A stretch of DNA of 8,130 bases from Bacteroidota bacterium (GTDB lineage Bacteria; Spirochaetota; Spirochaetia; JABMQR01), in NCBI GenBank assembly GCA_013202335.1, contig JABMQR010000218.1, positions 1-8,130 on the forward strand, read 5' to 3'. A program made the position numbers and the translations under genes. The number at the start of each line of letters is the position of its first letter. The first letter of the stretch is position 1. Shown in pieces: positions 5,913-8,130 of the stretch. The notes under the pieces were generated by a model that ran no database searches, had not been told where the DNA came from, and saw nothing but the letters and a program-made list of their open reading frames with translations.

Positions 5913-6034
5913 GCCTAACAACTGCTTCAACCTGATATTTTCTTTGTCACGATTTGTGCTATCGCTGCGCTCCTGACTCACAAATCGTGCCAATCCCTAC
6001 GGGCACGAAAATACAGGTTAAGCAAATGTTAGGC
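5913..6034 (+). other. attC recombination site (complete, 122 bp)
   Basis: R'' GCCTAAC (5913-5919) and R' GTTAGGC (6028-6034) match the RYYYAAC/GTTRRRY consensus perfectly. The arms continue as CTTCAACCTGATATTTTC on the left and GAAAATACAGGTTAAG on the right. They pair except for an extra C in the left arm (CTTCAACC against GGTTAAG), the expected extra-helical L'' base, and one further bulge. A nested perfect 11-bp repeat (CACGATTTGTG 5948-5958, CACAAATCGTG 5979-5989) extends the cruciform. The bulge position gives plus orientation, the same as the site at 1043. This is the clearest integron site in the window. Confidence 0.82.
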
Positions 6035-6083
6035 TCACGCCTTCGGCGGACGAATAAAAACAAATGTAAAGAGAGTTTTTTCA

Positions 6084-6112
6084 TTGAAACCTCAAAAGAA
6101 ACAAATTAATAT
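6084..6112 (+). promoter_or_regulatory. Candidate promoter for the oxidoreductase gene
   Basis: TTGAAA (6084-6089), a 17-nt spacer and TAATAT (6107-6112) make a plausible sigma-70-type promoter; TATAAG at 6110-6115 is an overlapping alternative. It lies between the attC site and the start codon at 6166, so the cassette could be expressed without an upstream integron promoter. Confidence 0.4.
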
Positions 6113-6165
6113 AAGGTATCTGTTAATATGAATAAGACAAAATCAAGTTTAATTTAGGAGGTAAT

Positions 6166-6438
6166 ATGAAAGTATTGGTATTAGGTGCAACAGGACAGAC
6201 AGGTTATCATGTTGTCAAACAATTCCTAGAAAACAGTATTCAGGTTAAAGCAATAGTACGGAACACTGACAAATTTAAGGATATTCAAAGTGATGAAAAT
6301 CTACAAATATTCAAGGAAAGTATTTTAGATATAGAGGACAAAAGATTTAAAGAAATTTTAGTCGATGTAGATGTTATAATTTCCTGTCTCGGTCATAATA
6401 TCTCGCTGAAAGGAATGTTTGGAAAACCTCATTACTTA
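6166..6438 (+). pseudogene. NAD(P)-binding oxidoreductase (atypical SDR), 5' part, interrupted by an IS
   Basis: The first 91 codons carry the Rossmann start MKVLVLGATGQTGYHVVKQF, whose GATGQTG is the GxxGxxG dinucleotide loop. RNTDKF is typical of NADP-leaning members, and VDVIISCLGHNISLKGMFGK follows. This is the NAD(P)H-binding (PF13460-like) atypical short-chain dehydrogenase group; the substrate is unknown. AGGAGG at 6156-6161 lies 4 nt before the ATG. After TTA at 6436-6438 the frame enters an ISAzo13-family element and would end six codons later (GTVNK, stop 6454-6456), so any protein made here would be a truncated Rossmann half. The remainder resumes at 7762. The gene follows an attC site in the same orientation, as a cassette gene would. 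Confidence 0.85.
6436..6438. repeat. Target-site duplication TTA, left copy
   Basis: TTA directly before the element (6436-6438) is repeated directly after it (7759-7761). If the element is read one base shorter at each end, the shared flank is CTTAG; both readings rebuild the same uninterrupted sequence. Confidence 0.7.
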
Positions 6439-6456
6439 GGAACTGTTAATAAATAA
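6439..6456 (+). repeat. ISAzo13 element terminal inverted repeat, left
   Basis: GGAACTGTTAATAAATAA matches the reverse complement of the right end at 17 of 18 positions, differing only at base 9. The transposase stop codon lies 2 nt inside this repeat's inner edge. Confidence 0.85.
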
Positions 6457-6457
6457 G

Positions 6458-7693
6458 CTAAGCAAATCTATCCGAAGGTGAGATATAATAGTTCCACTCT
6501 CCATGAAAATCATTTCTCGTTATATTCAGTTCCTCAAGCTCTTTATCAGATATTTTTATACCTTTTTCATAGGTTTTTTCATCAAGTCCACAATTCACTT
6601 TCAATCCACTCTGAGTAGTTGTGGCACTTATCAGACTGATGATAACTGCAAGCGATACCAAGGGGGTACCCCTCCAGTTCTTGCTTATATAGCTAAATAA
6701 ACGATGTTCTATCTTATTCCACTTTGATGTGCCTGGTGGTAAATGCGATACATGAATTTCTAAGCCCGTCTCATTCGCCAGTTCCTGCAAGGAAGTTTTC
6801 CACAATCGGTTACGGCGGCCATTACTCCCTCCGCCATCAGCGGTAATGTACAACTTACTCGCTCCCCTATACTTTTGGCATCCCATCTCATCCCACCAAG
6901 CCCGGATGCTTTGGGCCGCAAATCGGGCGGTATCGGCACTTATCCCAACATTGACAAAGCCTTCATTACTTCCTACATCATAGACACCATAAGGAATTGC
7001 TTTCCCCAGCTCCGGTAAGGGAAAATCATGATCAAGCACTTCTACCGGCTTCCCTTTTGGCTGGTATTCTGCCCCCTGATTCTTAAAATTACCGACAAAC
7101 TCCTTTTTCTTTGCATCAACCGAGATCACTGGTTGTCCAGATGCAAGAAACTCACTGGAGATTCGGTTAATATGACTAAACTGGGCATCCCGATCAACAT
7201 GCGGTTCTCCTACCTGCAGACATTTCTTATTCATTTGCAGGCTGTAACCCAGCTGTTCCAGCAACTGTCCCACTTTTACATGGCTTATTGCATACCCTTG
7301 CACTTTGAGCCCCTCCTGGAGATTCCTCAGGCTTTTTGTAGTCCAGCGCAAAGGATTTTCCGGGTTGCCGACTGTAGTACTATCAACAAATGTCTGAAGC
7401 GTTTCCAGTAACTCAGGGTTGGTTTTGAGTATGCTCTTGCGGCCTCCGCCGCTTTTGCGAACCCGCATTTCCCCTTTGGTACCAGACTTTGCTTTAGGAT
7501 CGGAAACCAAGTCTTCCAGCTCTTTGATGCCCTGGGAAATGGTAGTTCGTGATGCTCCGGTTAACCTGCTTATCTCCTGCACTCCACCATGTCCAAGGCT
7601 TACGGCTTCCAATCCAAGGTATTTACGTCTTTGGCTTTCTGTGAGCAGCGGCACTAACTTTGATATCCTGTTTTTTGTTGATTCATCTATCAT
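6458..7693 (-). CDS. ISAzo13-family DDE transposase
   Basis: The 411-residue protein has an N-terminal helix-turn-helix (about residues 35-62, GVQEISRLTGASRTTISQGI), a linker with basic residues (GGGRKS), and a DDE integrase-like core. Probable catalytic residues are D193 (VISVDAKKKEF), D286 (YITADGGGSNGRR) and E329 (KWNKIEHRLFS). The motifs ADGGGSNG, HLPPGTSKWNKIEHRLFSYI and NWRGTPL are characteristic of ISAzo13 / 'Rhodopirellula transposase' (PF07592-like) proteins. The length is normal and no frameshift or stop is present. The start at 7693 is the only reasonable ATG, but it has no clear Shine-Dalgarno sequence, consistent with low transposase expression. It is transcribed opposite to the gene it disrupts. 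Confidence 0.93.
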   Translation of the reverse strand: MIDESTKNRISKLVPLLTESQRRKYLGLEAVSLGHGGVQEISRLTGASRTTISQGIKELEDLVSDPKAKSGTKGEMRVRKSGGGRKSILKTNPELLETLQTFVDSTTVGNPENPLRWTTKSLRNLQEGLKVQGYAISHVKVGQLLEQLGYSLQMNKKCLQVGEPHVDRDAQFSHINRISSEFLASGQPVISVDAKKKEFVGNFKNQGAEYQPKGKPVEVLDHDFPLPELGKAIPYGVYDVGSNEGFVNVGISADTARFAAQSIRAWWDEMGCQKYRGASKLYITADGGGSNGRRNRLWKTSLQELANETGLEIHVSHLPPGTSKWNKIEHRLFSYISKNWRGTPLVSLAVIISLISATTTQSGLKVNCGLDEKTYEKGIKISDKELEELNITRNDFHGEWNYYISPSDRFA

Positions 7694-7740
7694 GTATGAA
7701 TCATATCATAGTATAGTTTTATATACAATAAATAAACAAG

Positions 7741-7758
7741 TTATTTATTTACAGTTCC
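7741..7758 (-). repeat. ISAzo13 element terminal inverted repeat, right
   Basis: TTATTTATTTACAGTTCC is the inverted partner of the left end at 6439-6456. The 47 bp between this repeat and the transposase start (7694-7740) are very AT-rich and probably carry the transposase promoter, though I cannot single out clear hexamers. Confidence 0.85.
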
Positions 7759-7761
7759 TTA
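7759..7761. repeat. Target-site duplication TTA, right copy
   Basis: This is the partner of the TTA at 6436-6438. The next base, 7762, begins the codon GTA that continues the interrupted oxidoreductase in frame. Confidence 0.7.
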
Positions 7762-8130
7762 GTAACAGAAGCAATAGAAAAAACCATTAAAAATGCAAAT
7801 GATAAGAAGCTTGAAAAAATTGTATTGATGAATACAACAGCATGCTTAAACACTAAACAAAAGGAAAAGTTTACTTTTGGTGAGTCTGTTATAATGAGTA
7901 TTATGAGGAGTTTACTTCCACCACAGAAAGATAATGATCGAGCTCTTAAGTATTTAGAAGATAACTTTAAAGTAGAAAAATCACTTGAATGGATTGCAGT
8001 TAGACCAGATACACTAATAACACAAGATCAAGTTACCGATTATGAAGTATTTGAATCACTACAAAGAAGTCCAATATTTAATGCCGGTAAGACAAGCAGG
8101 ATAAATGTCGCACACTTTATAATGAAATTG
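7762..8130 (+). pseudogene. NAD(P)-binding oxidoreductase, 3' part (continues past the right edge)
   Basis: Starting with GTA at 7762, 123 codons are open to the window end: VTEAIEKTIKNANDKKLEKI, then VLMNTTACLN, SIMRSLLPPQKDN, LEWIAVRPDTLI and NAGKTSRINVAHFIMKL. 'EWIAVRPDTL' and 'ISR/TSRINVAHFI' match the second half of atypical SDR / NAD(P)H-binding oxidoreductases, in the expected order after the first half at 6166. Joining 6438 to 7762 gives the in-frame junction ...GKPHYL-VTEAI... and at least 214 residues. The C-terminus is outside the window. This part has no start codon or ribosome site of its own, so it is probably not translated while the element is present. Confidence 0.85.

Larger units (their letters stand above)
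6439..7758 (-). mobile_element. Complete ISAzo13-family insertion sequence (1,320 bp)
   Basis: The element is bounded by terminal inverted repeats (6439-6456 and 7741-7758, 17 of 18 matching, starting GGAACTGT) and by a TTA duplication. It carries one full-length transposase gene on the minus strand with all three catalytic acidic residues, so it appears potentially active. The reading frame of the interrupted host gene resumes exactly after the right duplication, which shows that the boundaries are correct and that the insertion is recent enough for the flanks to have stayed open. Confidence 0.88.

Noticed and set aside
5913..6034. Reading the 5913-6034 palindrome as a plain intrinsic terminator.
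   Set aside because: It is 122 bp long with consensus attC boxes, nested arms and an extra-helical base, and is not followed by a U tract. It might still attenuate transcription as a side effect.
5866..7733. A 13-bp match (ATATACAATAAAT) near the dehydrogenase break (5865-5877) and inside the ISAzo13 right end (7721-7733).
   Set aside because: It is AT-only apart from one C, lies inside the element and not at its tip, and has no repeat of the terminal GGAACTGT near 5866. Chance is the best explanation.
7028..7790. Plus-strand frames of 127 and 123 codons across the transposase.
   Set aside because: They are antisense to an intact transposase with clear catalytic motifs, and one runs out through the terminal repeat. 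No recognised domain.

Overview
The window is an AT-rich accessory region that looks like a stretch of integron cassette array without a visible integrase, rearranged by insertion sequences. Small orphan genes lie between imperfect palindromes with attC-type ends (RYYYAAC...GTTRRRY). The host is probably a Gram-negative bacterium. Spirochaetota is my best guess, from the gene mix (MalT-like LuxR regulator, DUF6326, DUF4386, PIN toxin with Phd-type antitoxin) and because chromosomal integrons are known in Treponema. Taxonomy cannot be settled from this sequence.

Layout. Bases 1-228 hold the start of an IS110-family transposase running off the left edge on the minus strand. Its upstream non-coding end could encode a bridge RNA, and it abuts the right half of an attC site. 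Bases 229-1144 are a classic cassette: promoter, Phd/YefM-like antitoxin, PIN toxin overlapping it by 4 nt, then a full attC (1043-1144). Bases 1145-2507 hold two minus-strand genes (a DUF4386 membrane protein and a conserved 64-residue protein) and the C-terminal remnant of a second IS110 transposase, which stops at another attC right-half (2517-2523). Bases 2518-5876 hold a DUF6326 membrane protein, a large MalT-like STAND/LuxR regulator and the C-terminal 64 codons of a zinc-type alcohol dehydrogenase, all on the minus strand. A second full attC follows (5913-6034). Bases 6035-8130 hold a plus-strand NAD(P)-binding oxidoreductase cut in two by a 1,320-bp ISAzo13-family element (6439-7758) with 17/18 terminal repeats and a TTA target duplication.

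How the parts relate. The toxin-antitoxin pair probably stabilises the array. The minus-strand genes (dehydrogenase fragment, regulator, DUF6326, DUF4386, 64-residue protein) look like one former operon or regulon under the LuxR regulator, now beheaded at one end and split by an IS110 remnant. Precise loss of the ISAzo13 element plus one TTA would restore the oxidoreductase frame. Both IS110 pieces sit against attC half-sites, which suggests that the attC sites were their targets.
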